Of a stretch of DNA of 64,000 nucleotides, positions 7,431 to 16,786 are shown in pieces. The notes below the pieces were generated by a model that did not search any database, was not told the DNA's origin, and worked only from the letters and a program-made list of their open reading frames with translations. Where the stretch lies: the NCBI GenBank assembly GCA_020636405.1, contig JACJXW010000012.1:1-64000 (forward strand). Reading direction: 5' to 3'. Source of the stretch: Lewinellaceae bacterium (GTDB lineage: Bacteria; Bacteroidota; Bacteroidia; Chitinophagales; Saprospiraceae). The position numbers and the translations under genes are program-made. The first letter of the stretch is position 1. Every line of letters begins with the position of its first letter.

Positions 7431-10427
7431 CTACCGCACCAATGAAATATCCCCTTCATAGATAAACGACAACCCATCGATGAACCCCACTTCTACGAAG
7501 TAGGCGTAAACGCCAACCTGAGCCGGCTCCCCTTTGAAGTATCCATCCCATCCAAGGGAAGGGTCATTGGGTTTGAAATTACTGTTCTCGAAGACCAGCC
7601 CGCCCCAACGGTTGAAGACCTTGAGGGTGAGTACCTGCCGGGCGCCCGGGCCAGCGTAGACGGTGAAGAAGTCATTTCGGCCATCCTCGTTGGGAGAAAA
7701 GGCGTTGGGAATGTATATCGGCCGGTTTTTGAGCACGATGACCACCACCTCATCGGTAGCCGTACAACCATTGAGGTCGGTGGCGGTAACGGTATACGTG
7801 GTGGTATTCACCGGATTGGCCTGCGGGCTCTGGCATTCGATACAGGAAAGAGAGTCCGGCGGCTCCCAGGTATACGTCACCGAAAGGTCGTTGGCTACGG
7901 CGCGCAGGCGGGTGGAATACCCCAGCTCAATGGATTCATCGGGGCCGGCATTGACCACCAGCTCGCCAGGCTGGGTAATGGTAGCCGTAAGGCTGTTGGT
8001 GCAACCGTTGGCATCCATCACCGTCATTTCGTAGGTGCCGGCCATGAGGCTGTTGAAAATGGGCTCAACCTGAAATACCTGGCCCCCGGCACTGAATTCG
8101 AAAGGCGGAACTCCTCCTGCGCCCGATACGCGGATTGACCCCGTAGGTTCTCCAAAACACAGCGCATTGATGACGGTATCCAGCTCGATGAATAGCTCCG
8201 GCGGCTGGTTGAAAGTAGTGTCGGCCGCCGTAATACATCCATTTGCATCCGTAACCGTTACCGCATAACTGCCCGGCCCCAGGCCGCTCAGCGTGGGCAC
8301 GGACTGGCCGCCGGCCCACTGATAGGTATAGCCTCCTACCCCACCGGTTGGAACGGCGGTGAGTACGCCATCACGCTCCCCAAAACAACTGATGCCCTGC
8401 AGCGCAAAAGAAGCCTGCAGCAGGGGCGGGTCTTCCAGTGTAAAGGTAAAGCTGCCCCGGCAAAGGTTGGCGTCCTGTACATCGACCATATAGCTGCCGG
8501 CAGGCAGATTGCTCAGAATGTTGTCGCTGACAAATCCGTTGCCATCGTTGAAATCGTATTGATAAGCCGGCAGTCCATTAGCGATGGCCACCGTGATCAT
8601 CCCATCCGAGAAGCCGGTACAGGAAGGGTCGATGATATCGTTCACGTTGGGGTCGAGCACCAGCTCCAGCTCCCGAACGGGAATGGTGAGAGGCAGTTCG
8701 CAACCGTTGTCATCGCGGATAATGACACCGTAGTCGCCGACCGCCAGGTTCTGAATACTATTGGCGCTGGAAAAGGGCTGGCCTTGCCAGCTGTAGGCAT
8801 AAGGAGGCGAAGCGCCACCCACCTGCAGGGTGATAGACCCATCCATACCCCCGTTGCAAGTCGGCATGCCGATGAGGGTATCCACCTCAAATTCCGGCGG
8901 GCCGTCGATGTTGACGGAAAACTCCACCTCGCAGGTAGAAGCATCCGTAATGGTCACGGTATAATCACCTCGGTCCAGCCCGGCCAGATCTTCCGAAGTT
9001 TGTCCGTTGTCCCAGTTGAAGGTGTACGGCGAAAAATCACTGCTCACGCTCAAGTCGACGGCGCCATCGGTTGAATTGGGGCAGGAAAGAGGGGTAGGGG
9101 TGGCGCTGACGTCAAAATGATCGTCACAGCATTCTACGTAAATGTTGCCCACAGCGGTGACGATGCAGCCGTCATCGGTTTCTATCTGCAACACGATCGA
9201 TTTGAGGCCAGGGCGGTTGTAGGAGACCTGGTGAGGGCCTGCCCCGGTAATACCTGTCGGAGTAGCGGCCGAACCGAAGGTCCATCTCCTTTCGGAAATA
9301 ATGCCCTCGAAAGTACTGGCGTCGGTAAAGGTGACCGGATCGCCGACGCAAACCGTATCGGTGCTGGCCGTAAAGTCGGCCACCGGGCCCCGGAAAGTGC
9401 CTGTACCTCCAAACTCAAGGGAGAAGCCATCGCCGGAGCCACTGAAATTGTTGATGACCAGAGCATAGCTCTTGCCAGCTTCCATATCGATAGCCCGGAC
9501 AAAGTTGTTATTGCCAGGCTGGCATCCACATGACTCACTATTGTCCCCATCGTTGAGGGCAAGGCCGGTGGCGCCGGTGCAGGGCTGCCATTCCGTGAAC
9601 GGAGCACCTACATTCTCGCCGGAGGCCATGCAGCGCAGCGGGATCTTTTCCGAGCAGTTGTTGACCCCATTGGGCAGTTCAAAGATGACGAAATCGAGGT
9701 CGTCCGCCGGGTTTAGCGGAGTGAGCGTAAAAGTCAAAGGCCCCGACTGCTCACAGGTCCATTTGTACCAGGAAGAATTGTCTTCGACGATGCCGCAACC
9801 GCAGCCCTCGTCAAATATTTCGTTGGGGTTGTTGCCTTCCCCCACCACAAAATCGACGGTAAAGGGGTCCTTATCGCAAAGCACCACGGCGGTGCTGCAA
9901 TCGCCGGAGGGCGCCTGTGCCTGGTTGAAGTTGTTCACGCACAGTTCGAAGGTGCCCGTTTGTCCCAAACGGCCGCTGACCTGTATATAATAGGTGGATC
10001 CGATATCGAGGTTGCTGGCAAAAGCGCCAATGGTGTTGTTCCCGATGGGGTCGTTGGCGCATTCCACCTGGGTGAGGTTACCGCAATCCCCGCTGTACAA
10101 CGAAAACTGAGGATTGTTGAGCGTTCCTCCGGCATTGATGTTCACATCACCGATAACAGTAATATTTACCGTTGTGGCCTCGGCCGTGAAGGCAAACCAT
10201 ACATCCAGGCTATTGTTGGGAAAGCAACTGGGGTTGATGCCCGAATCGGTAGCCCCTACATTGGTATAGGCGCCGGAGGCCGAACACCAGCTGCTGACGT
10301 CATCCAGAAAAAGGGCATTGCCACAATTGTTGTTGGCGGGCTGGGCAATCAGGCCGGCTGCTGCCGACATCAGTGCTGCGATCAGGCTGGCCCTGATAAA
10401 CAGACAGGGAAGTATTTTTTGTGTCAT
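7431..10427 (-). CDS. Giant exported SprB/PKD-repeat protein with T9SS type B sorting domain
   Basis: 998 residues. Signal peptide, then a Cys-containing N-terminal region starting NNNCGNALFLDDVSSWCS, a PKD-like domain at about 365-445 (DTVCVGDPVTFTDAST), and about six SprB-type repeats at 446-850, each with a GDYTVTITDA-like strand. It ends in a gliding-motility-type (CHU_C, type B) sorting domain opening with YIPNAFSPNEDGRNDFF. Proteins of this build are carried by T9SS to the cell surface and act in adhesion or gliding (SprB family knowledge). It lies 28 bp after its paralogue and before the phytase. Confidence 0.9.
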   Translation of the reverse strand: MTQKILPCLFIRASLIAALMSAAAGLIAQPANNNCGNALFLDDVSSWCSASGAYTNVGATDSGINPSCFPNNSLDVWFAFTAEATTVNITVIGDVNINAGGTLNNPQFSLYSGDCGNLTQVECANDPIGNNTIGAFASNLDIGSTYYIQVSGRLGQTGTFELCVNNFNQAQAPSGDCSTAVVLCDKDPFTVDFVVGEGNNPNEIFDEGCGCGIVEDNSSWYKWTCEQSGPLTFTLTPLNPADDLDFVIFELPNGVNNCSEKIPLRCMASGENVGAPFTEWQPCTGATGLALNDGDNSESCGCQPGNNNFVRAIDMEAGKSYALVINNFSGSGDGFSLEFGGTGTFRGPVADFTASTDTVCVGDPVTFTDASTFEGIISERRWTFGSAATPTGITGAGPHQVSYNRPGLKSIVLQIETDDGCIVTAVGNIYVECCDDHFDVSATPTPLSCPNSTDGAVDLSVSSDFSPYTFNWDNGQTSEDLAGLDRGDYTVTITDASTCEVEFSVNIDGPPEFEVDTLIGMPTCNGGMDGSITLQVGGASPPYAYSWQGQPFSSANSIQNLAVGDYGVIIRDDNGCELPLTIPVRELELVLDPNVNDIIDPSCTGFSDGMITVAIANGLPAYQYDFNDGNGFVSDNILSNLPAGSYMVDVQDANLCRGSFTFTLEDPPLLQASFALQGISCFGERDGVLTAVPTGGVGGYTYQWAGGQSVPTLSGLGPGSYAVTVTDANGCITAADTTFNQPPELFIELDTVINALCFGEPTGSIRVSGAGGVPPFEFSAGGQVFQVEPIFNSLMAGTYEMTVMDANGCTNSLTATITQPGELVVNAGPDESIELGYSTRLRAVANDLSVTYTWEPPDSLSCIECQSPQANPVNTTTYTVTATDLNGCTATDEVVVIVLKNRPIYIPNAFSPNEDGRNDFFTVYAGPGARQVLTLKVFNRWGGLVFENSNFKPNDPSLGWDGYFKGEPAQVGVYAYFVEVGFIDGLSFIYEGDISLVR

Positions 10428-10455
10428 AGCATGTACTTTATTTCATAGCTTCATT

Positions 10456-13407
10456 TTATCGGGCAAGGGATACGCTGCCGGTATAGCGGCCGCGCTTCCC
10501 GTCGATGAATTCAACCTCTATCACATAGGTATAGACACCTGAAGGTACGGGCTGGTTTTTAAAGTTGCCATCCCATCCTAAAACGGGAATACCGGACGAC
10601 AAATTTTCCTGCTCAAAGAGCAAAGTCCCCCAGCGGCCAAAGATCCTCATAGAAAGTACCTGACGCCCCCCCGGGCCCAAATAGGCCACAAAATAATCAT
10701 TCCGCCCGTCATCATTCGGCGAAAAGGCATTGGGAATAAACACCGGCCGGCTGTCACTAAGCGTAATCCGCACCGAATCGACAGCGACACAACCATTTTC
10801 ATCTTCTACCCGGACAGCATACCACCCGTCCTGCAGGGGCATCAATACCGGCGAAGGGCAATCCGAACAGCTCAGCCCTTCGGCGGGCTGCCAGCTATAA
10901 GCCGTAATGTTGCCATTCGACAACGCCTGCAACCGGGCCTCGTAGCCTAACACCACTTCGGCCGGGTTCCCGGCTTCCACCTCCAGGAGCGGGGGCTCTC
11001 CGACCGAGACATTCAAGGACAGGCTGCACCCCCTGGCATCGCGAAGGGCCAGCGAATAATCCCCGGCAGGCAGGTTGCCGAACGAAGGGGAGGTTTGGAA
11101 TCCCTGTCCGTTCAGCGCGAATTCGTAAGGCGCCGTTCCCCCCGAGGCGCCCACCACCAGGCTGCCGCTGGCCTCGCCATGGCATCGGGCAGGCAGGAGG
11201 GATTCCAGGGCCAGTTCCAAAGGAGCAGGTTGGTATAAGGTAGCTGCCTGCCGCACTGTACATCCATTGCCGTCGGTAACCGTCAATTCATAAGTGCCGG
11301 CAGCAAGCCCATCGAGGCCCTCAGCTGTACTTCCGGTGTTCCATAAAAAAGAGTAACTGCCGGCGCCGCCGGCCACCTCCGGCAGCAGCCGCCCATCTTC
11401 AGTACCGTGGCAGGAGATGGGCGTTTCCGCCAGGCTCAAAGACAGGGGCGGCGGGCCTTCGATGTTGAAGGATGTAACAGACTGGCATTGATTGGCATCC
11501 TCCACCGATACGAAGTAAACTCCTGCCCCCAGGTTTTGCAGGCTGTTACCGGACACCCACCCGTTGCCGTCATTGAAATCGTACCGATAGGGAGGCTGCC
11601 CGTTCAGCGGAGTGACGGTAAGGGAGGCATCCCGGCTGTCAAAGCAGGAAGGGGGAAGGATGGATTCCTCCGGCGGAGCCAGCTCCAGTTCCAGTTCTCT
11701 AAGTGGGATATCGAGTGCTGATTCGCAACCCCGGGCGTCCTGTACCACCACCGAATAATCGCCGGCAGAAAGGCCGGATTGCATTCCACCAGGCAGGAAA
11801 GGCCCTCCCTCCCAACTGAAAAGGTAGGGGGGCGTGGCGCCATTTACCGACAGGCTGGCAGATCCGTCCGCGCCGCCATTACAGGAAGGCGCAACCAGGG
11901 TGACGTCGATATCAAAAGGCGGCGGGCTTTCCACTTCCAGGTTGAGAATGGTATCACAGCCTAGTCCGTCCGTAATGGTAACCATGAAGGCGCCAGCTGG
12001 GAGCCCGGTTATTATTGGAGTGTCCCCGCCATTGCTCCAACTGTAAGCATAGGGAGGGCTGGGGTTCGATACCTGCACGCTGATGGCACCATCATCGCCT
12101 TCCGGGCAAACAAGGTGGGTGATATCCGCCTGAACGTCGTACTGCGCGTTGCAGCAAAGGACTTCAATTTGTCGGACAACACTGACCACGCATCCCTGGT
12201 TGGTCCGCAACCGCAGCAGGACCGGCTTGGTGCCGGCGGTATTCCAGCTTAGCTCGTGCGGCCCGGGGGTTTGGGCGCCGGCAATAGAGGCGCCGGGGCC
12301 GAAGCTCCATTCCCACCCCACAATATTGCCATCGGTAAAGGTGGAGGCATCCTGAAGGGTAATGGTTTGCCCGACACACAGAGGCCCCGAAGGGACGGCC
12401 GCGATCGCCGCATCGGGCCCGGCGAACTGCCCGCTGCCGCCAAACTCCATTTCGAAGCCGATGCCGGTAGAAGAAAAATTATTGACCATAATACCGTAGG
12501 ACTTTCCAGCTTCCATCTGTATGGCGGCCAGAAAATTGTCCTGGGAAGGGTCGTTGCAGTTGGGCGGTTCGGAAAAATCGACGGAAGCTTCATCCAGTCC
12601 GGTCGGGCCGTCGCAGGAGGAGGCCATGCACCGGAGGACGATCTTATCGGCACAATTGCCCACCCCATTAGGGAATTCATAGACGACGAAATCCAGATCG
12701 TCGGGAGGATTGAGGGGGGTCAGGGTAAAGGACAGGGGCCCGTTGCTGCCCGCCGTCCACATAAACCAGGCCGAATGCCACTCCACATTGGGAGAGAAGC
12801 CGTTAAGGCAGTCCGCATCATTGGCTTCCGACGGGTCGTCGCCCGGGCCGATGAGCTTCTGAACGACGAAAGCCTCCTTGTTACACAGAATGGCGGCCTC
12901 CGGACAATCGGAAGAGGGCTCTTCCGGCGGGTTGTAGTTGTTGATGCACAATTGGAAAGTGCCGTTGTTCCCGGCAGTGCTTTGTATCCGAAGATAGTAG
13001 GGCAGGCCCAGGCTCAGCTCATCGGCGAACAGGCTGTTGACATTGGACTGCAGGAGGCCGGAAGCGCAGGCTACCTCCTGCAGGGCGCCACAAGAACCCT
13101 GATAAAGGGCGATTTCCGGTGATTCAAGAAGGTTGACGCCGGTACTGCCGATGATGGTGGCCGTCACGTCCGTCGCAAAAGGGATGAAGGAGAACCAAAC
13201 ATCGGCAAAGGGGCCGGAGAAACAGGAAGGTGTTGGAACAGCACTATTGCCCGCCGCCTGGTTGTTGAAAGCGCCCATTTCGGAACACCAGTCGGAGACA
13301 TCCTCCAGAAGGATAGCTCCGGAACAATCGTCATTAACCGGCTGAGCCGCCAGGGGCAGCAGCCGAAAACCCAGAACGACAGCGAGCAGCAAGTATCTTG
13401 AGCGCAT
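10456..13407 (-). CDS. Giant exported SprB/PKD-repeat protein with T9SS type B sorting domain (paralogue)
   Basis: 983 residues with the same domain order as the downstream neighbour: signal peptide, N-terminal region opening with NDDCSGAILLEDVSDWCS, a PKD-like domain (GPLCVGQTITLQDASTF), SprB-type repeats, and a type B sorting domain opening with FIPNAFSPNDDGRNDYF. The two are clear tandem duplicates that have diverged along their whole length. It is the first gene of a reverse-strand operon with 28- and 19-bp gaps. A 200-bp divergent control region separates it from pssA. Confidence 0.9.
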   Translation of the reverse strand: MRSRYLLLAVVLGFRLLPLAAQPVNDDCSGAILLEDVSDWCSEMGAFNNQAAGNSAVPTPSCFSGPFADVWFSFIPFATDVTATIIGSTGVNLLESPEIALYQGSCGALQEVACASGLLQSNVNSLFADELSLGLPYYLRIQSTAGNNGTFQLCINNYNPPEEPSSDCPEAAILCNKEAFVVQKLIGPGDDPSEANDADCLNGFSPNVEWHSAWFMWTAGSNGPLSFTLTPLNPPDDLDFVVYEFPNGVGNCADKIVLRCMASSCDGPTGLDEASVDFSEPPNCNDPSQDNFLAAIQMEAGKSYGIMVNNFSSTGIGFEMEFGGSGQFAGPDAAIAAVPSGPLCVGQTITLQDASTFTDGNIVGWEWSFGPGASIAGAQTPGPHELSWNTAGTKPVLLRLRTNQGCVVSVVRQIEVLCCNAQYDVQADITHLVCPEGDDGAISVQVSNPSPPYAYSWSNGGDTPIITGLPAGAFMVTITDGLGCDTILNLEVESPPPFDIDVTLVAPSCNGGADGSASLSVNGATPPYLFSWEGGPFLPGGMQSGLSAGDYSVVVQDARGCESALDIPLRELELELAPPEESILPPSCFDSRDASLTVTPLNGQPPYRYDFNDGNGWVSGNSLQNLGAGVYFVSVEDANQCQSVTSFNIEGPPPLSLSLAETPISCHGTEDGRLLPEVAGGAGSYSFLWNTGSTAEGLDGLAAGTYELTVTDGNGCTVRQAATLYQPAPLELALESLLPARCHGEASGSLVVGASGGTAPYEFALNGQGFQTSPSFGNLPAGDYSLALRDARGCSLSLNVSVGEPPLLEVEAGNPAEVVLGYEARLQALSNGNITAYSWQPAEGLSCSDCPSPVLMPLQDGWYAVRVEDENGCVAVDSVRITLSDSRPVFIPNAFSPNDDGRNDYFVAYLGPGGRQVLSMRIFGRWGTLLFEQENLSSGIPVLGWDGNFKNQPVPSGVYTYVIEVEFIDGKRGRYTGSVSLAR

Positions 13408-13607
13408 GGTTGTTCAATTGTCAGGATATCTTCCGGGGTTAAGGCAGGAGTAGAAAGCCGCTGGAAATTATTTATCTTTACCCAATCCGGGAATAGAAAA
13501 TTAGCCAACTCTCCCCAATATCGCAGTATATCCGGATTTTTTAACAGTTCTTTAGGAAGGACGTTGCCCAAAGGGAAGAATGTTGGCAGGATGACGACGA
13601 AAAATCC

Positions 13608-14324
13608 ATGAAGAAACACCTTCCGAACGCGATCACATTGCTCAACCTCTTTTTCGGCTGCTGTGCGTTGGCCTGTATTTTCTACGGCCAGTTCGTCGCA
13701 GCCTTCTGGTGGGCTTTTGCTGCGGTAATGGCCGACTATGCCGATGGAATGGCGGCGCGCCTGCTGGGCGTGCAGTCCGGTTTGGGTAAAGAGCTGGATT
13801 CTCTGGCGGACATGGTGTCCTTCGGAGTGGTGCCGGGTGCGGTCTATTATGTCCTGCTGGCCCGGTATTTCCATCCGGGAGAGGGTTCCGGGTTGGTGTA
13901 CGAAGCAATGCCTGGTTTCCTGGTTTCCGTTTTTTCGGGCCTGCGCCTGGCAAAATTCAACCTGGATACCCGTCAAACCACGGGCTTCATCGGCCTGCCT
14001 ACGCCCTCCTGCACCATTTTCACGCTTGGCATCATGTTGATCTACACCTTTGATTCGTTTGGGTTGCGGCAGCTGGTGAGCGCACCGGTTTTTCTTTACG
14101 CCTGCGTGGTGGCTCTTTCCTACCTCCTCAATTCAGAAGTACCCATGTTCAGCCTAAAATTCAAATCATTCACCTGGAAGGGCAATGAAGTGAAATTCAT
14201 TTTTGCGGTGATTGCATTGGCCATGCTTTTCTTCACCAGGGAAGCTTCCTTTTCGATCGTTATTTTGCTCTACATCCTTTTTTCGGTATTTCAACACCTG
14301 GCAAAAAGCAGCCATTCCGCATGA
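13608..14324 (+). CDS. pssA: CDP-diacylglycerol--serine O-phosphatidyltransferase
   Basis: 238 residues, mostly membrane helices. The CDP-alcohol phosphatidyltransferase motif is complete: D46-G47-x2-A50-R51-x8-G60-x3-D64-x3-D68. The enzyme joins CDP-diacylglycerol and serine to phosphatidylserine, the precursor of phosphatidylethanolamine, in the inner membrane. The length and motif spacing fit the bacterial type II (PssA) form. It is followed 20 bp later by rsmI and probably co-transcribed. Confidence 0.92.
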   Translation: MKKHLPNAITLLNLFFGCCALACIFYGQFVAAFWWAFAAVMADYADGMAARLLGVQSGLGKELDSLADMVSFGVVPGAVYYVLLARYFHPGEGSGLVYEAMPGFLVSVFSGLRLAKFNLDTRQTTGFIGLPTPSCTIFTLGIMLIYTFDSFGLRQLVSAPVFLYACVVALSYLLNSEVPMFSLKFKSFTWKGNEVKFIFAVIALAMLFFTREASFSIVILLYILFSVFQHLAKSSHSA

Positions 14325-14344
14325 AATTCATGGAACCATAATCT

Positions 14345-15031
14345 ATGTTGTACCTGATCCCCACTCCTATCGGCAACCTGGAAGATATCACGCTGCGCGC
14401 CCTGCGCATCCTCAAAGAGGTAGACATCATCCTGGCGGAAGATACCCGAACCTCGAAAAAGCTGCTGGTGCACTACGAGATCGACACCCCCTTGCGCGCC
14501 TACCACGCCCATAACGAACATGCCATCACCTCCGGCCTGGCCGATCAAATGGAACAGGGCGCCGTGATGGCCCTCATCAGCGATGCCGGCATGCCCGGCA
14601 TTTCCGACCCCGGTTTTCTTCTGGCGCGCGAGTGTGTCCGCCGGGGCATCCGTGTGGAATGCCTGCCCGGGGCAACAGCCTTCGTACCCGCCCTCATTGC
14701 ATCTGGCCTACCCTCCGATAAATTCTTTTTCGAAGGATTCCTGCCTCACAAAAAAGGCAGGCAAACCCGACTGGCCTATCTGGCTTCCCTGCCCCATACC
14801 TTTATTCTGTACGAATCACCACACCGCCTGGCCAAATGCCTGGGGCAACTGGCAGAGGCCTGCGGCCCGAGCCGCCAGGCCTGCGTGGCCCGCGAACTGA
14901 CCAAGCTGCACGAAGAGGTACGCACCGATAGCCTGGAGGGCCTGCTGGAATACTTCGGCGCCCAGGACAAGGTAAAAGGGGAGATCGTCATTGTAGTGGA
15001 AGGGGCGGGAAAGAAAGCGGAACAGGAATAA
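14345..15031 (+). CDS. rsmI: 16S rRNA (cytidine-1402-2'-O)-methyltransferase
   Basis: 228 residues of the tetrapyrrole-methylase (SAM) fold. RsmI signatures: LYLIPTPIGNLEDITLRAL at the N-terminus, LAEDTRTSKKLL, ALISDAGMPGISDPGF, VECLPGATAFVPALIASG and FEGFLP. It 2'-O-methylates C1402 in the 16S decoding centre. It is somewhat shorter than the 280-residue E. coli enzyme, lacking the C-terminal extension, as is common in Bacteroidota. Confidence 0.95.
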   Translation: MLYLIPTPIGNLEDITLRALRILKEVDIILAEDTRTSKKLLVHYEIDTPLRAYHAHNEHAITSGLADQMEQGAVMALISDAGMPGISDPGFLLARECVRRGIRVECLPGATAFVPALIASGLPSDKFFFEGFLPHKKGRQTRLAYLASLPHTFILYESPHRLAKCLGQLAEACGPSRQACVARELTKLHEEVRTDSLEGLLEYFGAQDKVKGEIVIVVEGAGKKAEQE

Positions 15032-15086
15032 ATTTCCTGTTCGCTGATTGAAAACAACTTACTTACCCGGTAAATTCTCCTTTTGG

Positions 15087-16622
15087 TCATTCTACCCTAA
15101 CCTTCCGGCTGAGCCTGCCCTCCCTTGTATAAACAGTCAGGATGTAGAGCCCTGGCTCGAGAGCTGAAACATCGAGCTCCATGGAGGGGCCGGTGACAGG
15201 GCGCTGAAGTACGGCCTGCCCGAGGGCGTTAGACAACTCCACGCGTTCGGGCATCCGATCCCCAAACTGAAGAAATAAGCGGGAAGCAGCAGGATTCGGA
15301 TATACCTCCAATATTTCTGTTTCCTCCACCTCCTGGCTATTTGTAGTAGTCGCATCGATGATGGTAGCCGTGGCGTCAGCCGGGCTGCCGTATTCAAGGG
15401 GGTTGCCTTCGGGATCAATGAAAAGGATGCCACCCAGCCCAATGGTGAAGGGCGTCTCACCCGATGCCCGGCCTTCGATGATATCGGCACTGACAATGAA
15501 AGACAAACGGGCTACTTTCCCGTAGCCATTGGCGCCGCTGTCGTTCTTGCGGCTGAAGGCCAGGTCGTATCGGCCGAGGTTGTAACCCGAAAGGTTCCGC
15601 CGGACACTCAGAACGTTGTTGATATTCCCGAAAAAAGAATTGTCGTCATAATCAATAACTACGGATTGTGGCAACGTAAGCCCAAGGGGATAGGTAAAGT
15701 ACAACGCCATGCCGTGCAGCCCGAATACAGGCGCTGTGCTGTTGCCGACGTACAGGTTGGCGTTGAGTTCAAAATAGGGAGGAGAATCTTCCGTGATGTA
15801 GAACTCCGTCTCTTCAAATTCCAGGTATACAGGAGGCGCGCCGTCCGTCGGGGAACTGCTGAAGCCAAAATCGGGCGTATAGTTGTGCGTAATGGCCTCT
15901 ACATCCATCTCGTCGATAAACCCGTCACCGTCACAGTCCAGATGTTTGTAGTTGATTGGCCCCACCCATTCCTGCCAGTTGCTTCCATAGTTCGGTAACC
16001 ACGCAATGTGATCAGAGTCATCCGGAAAGAAGGGCCGTTCCGGCCCGGGGAGCCCAAATCCCAGGCCGATGTTCAACAGGTCGTAGTTATTGGCCATACC
16101 GTTGCCATTCGCATCTCCGGGCCATACACAATCCGTAACATTACACATTTCCTCCGGCGCTCCGGGGTAGATCAGAAGGCACTCCATATCCTGACAGCCC
16201 TGTCCATTTTGGATAACGAGACAGACAAAGCTGGTATCACTTTCGAAAGTATAGGTAATGGTGCGGGCACTATCCGGAGAAGGGACGGCCTGCCCATCGA
16301 ATATCCATTGATACGAAGTGAAATTGGGAGAGCTGTTGTAGAAAAAAAAGGTATTGTCCCCCAGATAAGTATACATAAAGGAGGCGTCACAAGCTGCCGC
16401 ACAGGGGCCCGCCGTCCAGGCTGTAATGCCGTACCAGTTTTCCGCCTGGCACGCATTGGCGTAGGTGATGCCGTCGCAACCACAGACGGGTTCCTCTACA
16501 CCCGGACAGGCAACAGTGTAATCGATCTGCTGAGGGTCGATACAAGAGGACTGTCCCTTAACCCTGCCAAAGGCAAAAAGAAGCAGGAATGTAAGGCCCA
16601 GATTTTTCAAAACATACGGCAT
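15087..16622 (-). CDS. Exported Kazal-like / dockerin-like protein with T9SS type A sorting domain
   Basis: 511 residues from ATG 16622, chosen because MPYVLKNLGLTFLLLF makes a clean signal peptide; an in-frame ATG at 16643 is the alternative. A Kazal-type segment follows (PVCGCDGITYANACQA with flanking cysteines), then a PKD-like part, then two EF-hand/dockerin-like calcium loops (GDANGNGMANNYD and DCDGDGFIDEMD), then a cohesin-like beta region. A type A sorting domain (LEVYPNPAASRLFL to LEPGLYILTVYT) ends the chain. The protein should be placed on or released from the cell surface. Protease inhibition by the Kazal segment is possible but unproven. Confidence 0.8.
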   Translation of the reverse strand: MPYVLKNLGLTFLLLFAFGRVKGQSSCIDPQQIDYTVACPGVEEPVCGCDGITYANACQAENWYGITAWTAGPCAAACDASFMYTYLGDNTFFFYNSSPNFTSYQWIFDGQAVPSPDSARTITYTFESDTSFVCLVIQNGQGCQDMECLLIYPGAPEEMCNVTDCVWPGDANGNGMANNYDLLNIGLGFGLPGPERPFFPDDSDHIAWLPNYGSNWQEWVGPINYKHLDCDGDGFIDEMDVEAITHNYTPDFGFSSSPTDGAPPVYLEFEETEFYITEDSPPYFELNANLYVGNSTAPVFGLHGMALYFTYPLGLTLPQSVVIDYDDNSFFGNINNVLSVRRNLSGYNLGRYDLAFSRKNDSGANGYGKVARLSFIVSADIIEGRASGETPFTIGLGGILFIDPEGNPLEYGSPADATATIIDATTTNSQEVEETEILEVYPNPAASRLFLQFGDRMPERVELSNALGQAVLQRPVTGPSMELDVSALEPGLYILTVYTREGRLSRKVRVE

Positions 16623-16786
16623 GGCACTGATTTTATGATACAAAAATGGTTGGAATCCAGTGTTTTCGAAAGAACATATTAATCGAATTGTCGGAATACA
16701 ATATCATGAACACAAACAATAAATAACTGTTAATCAATGTATTTAAGATCCATTAACGGCTATTTGTTCAGACAATTGCTATTCTC

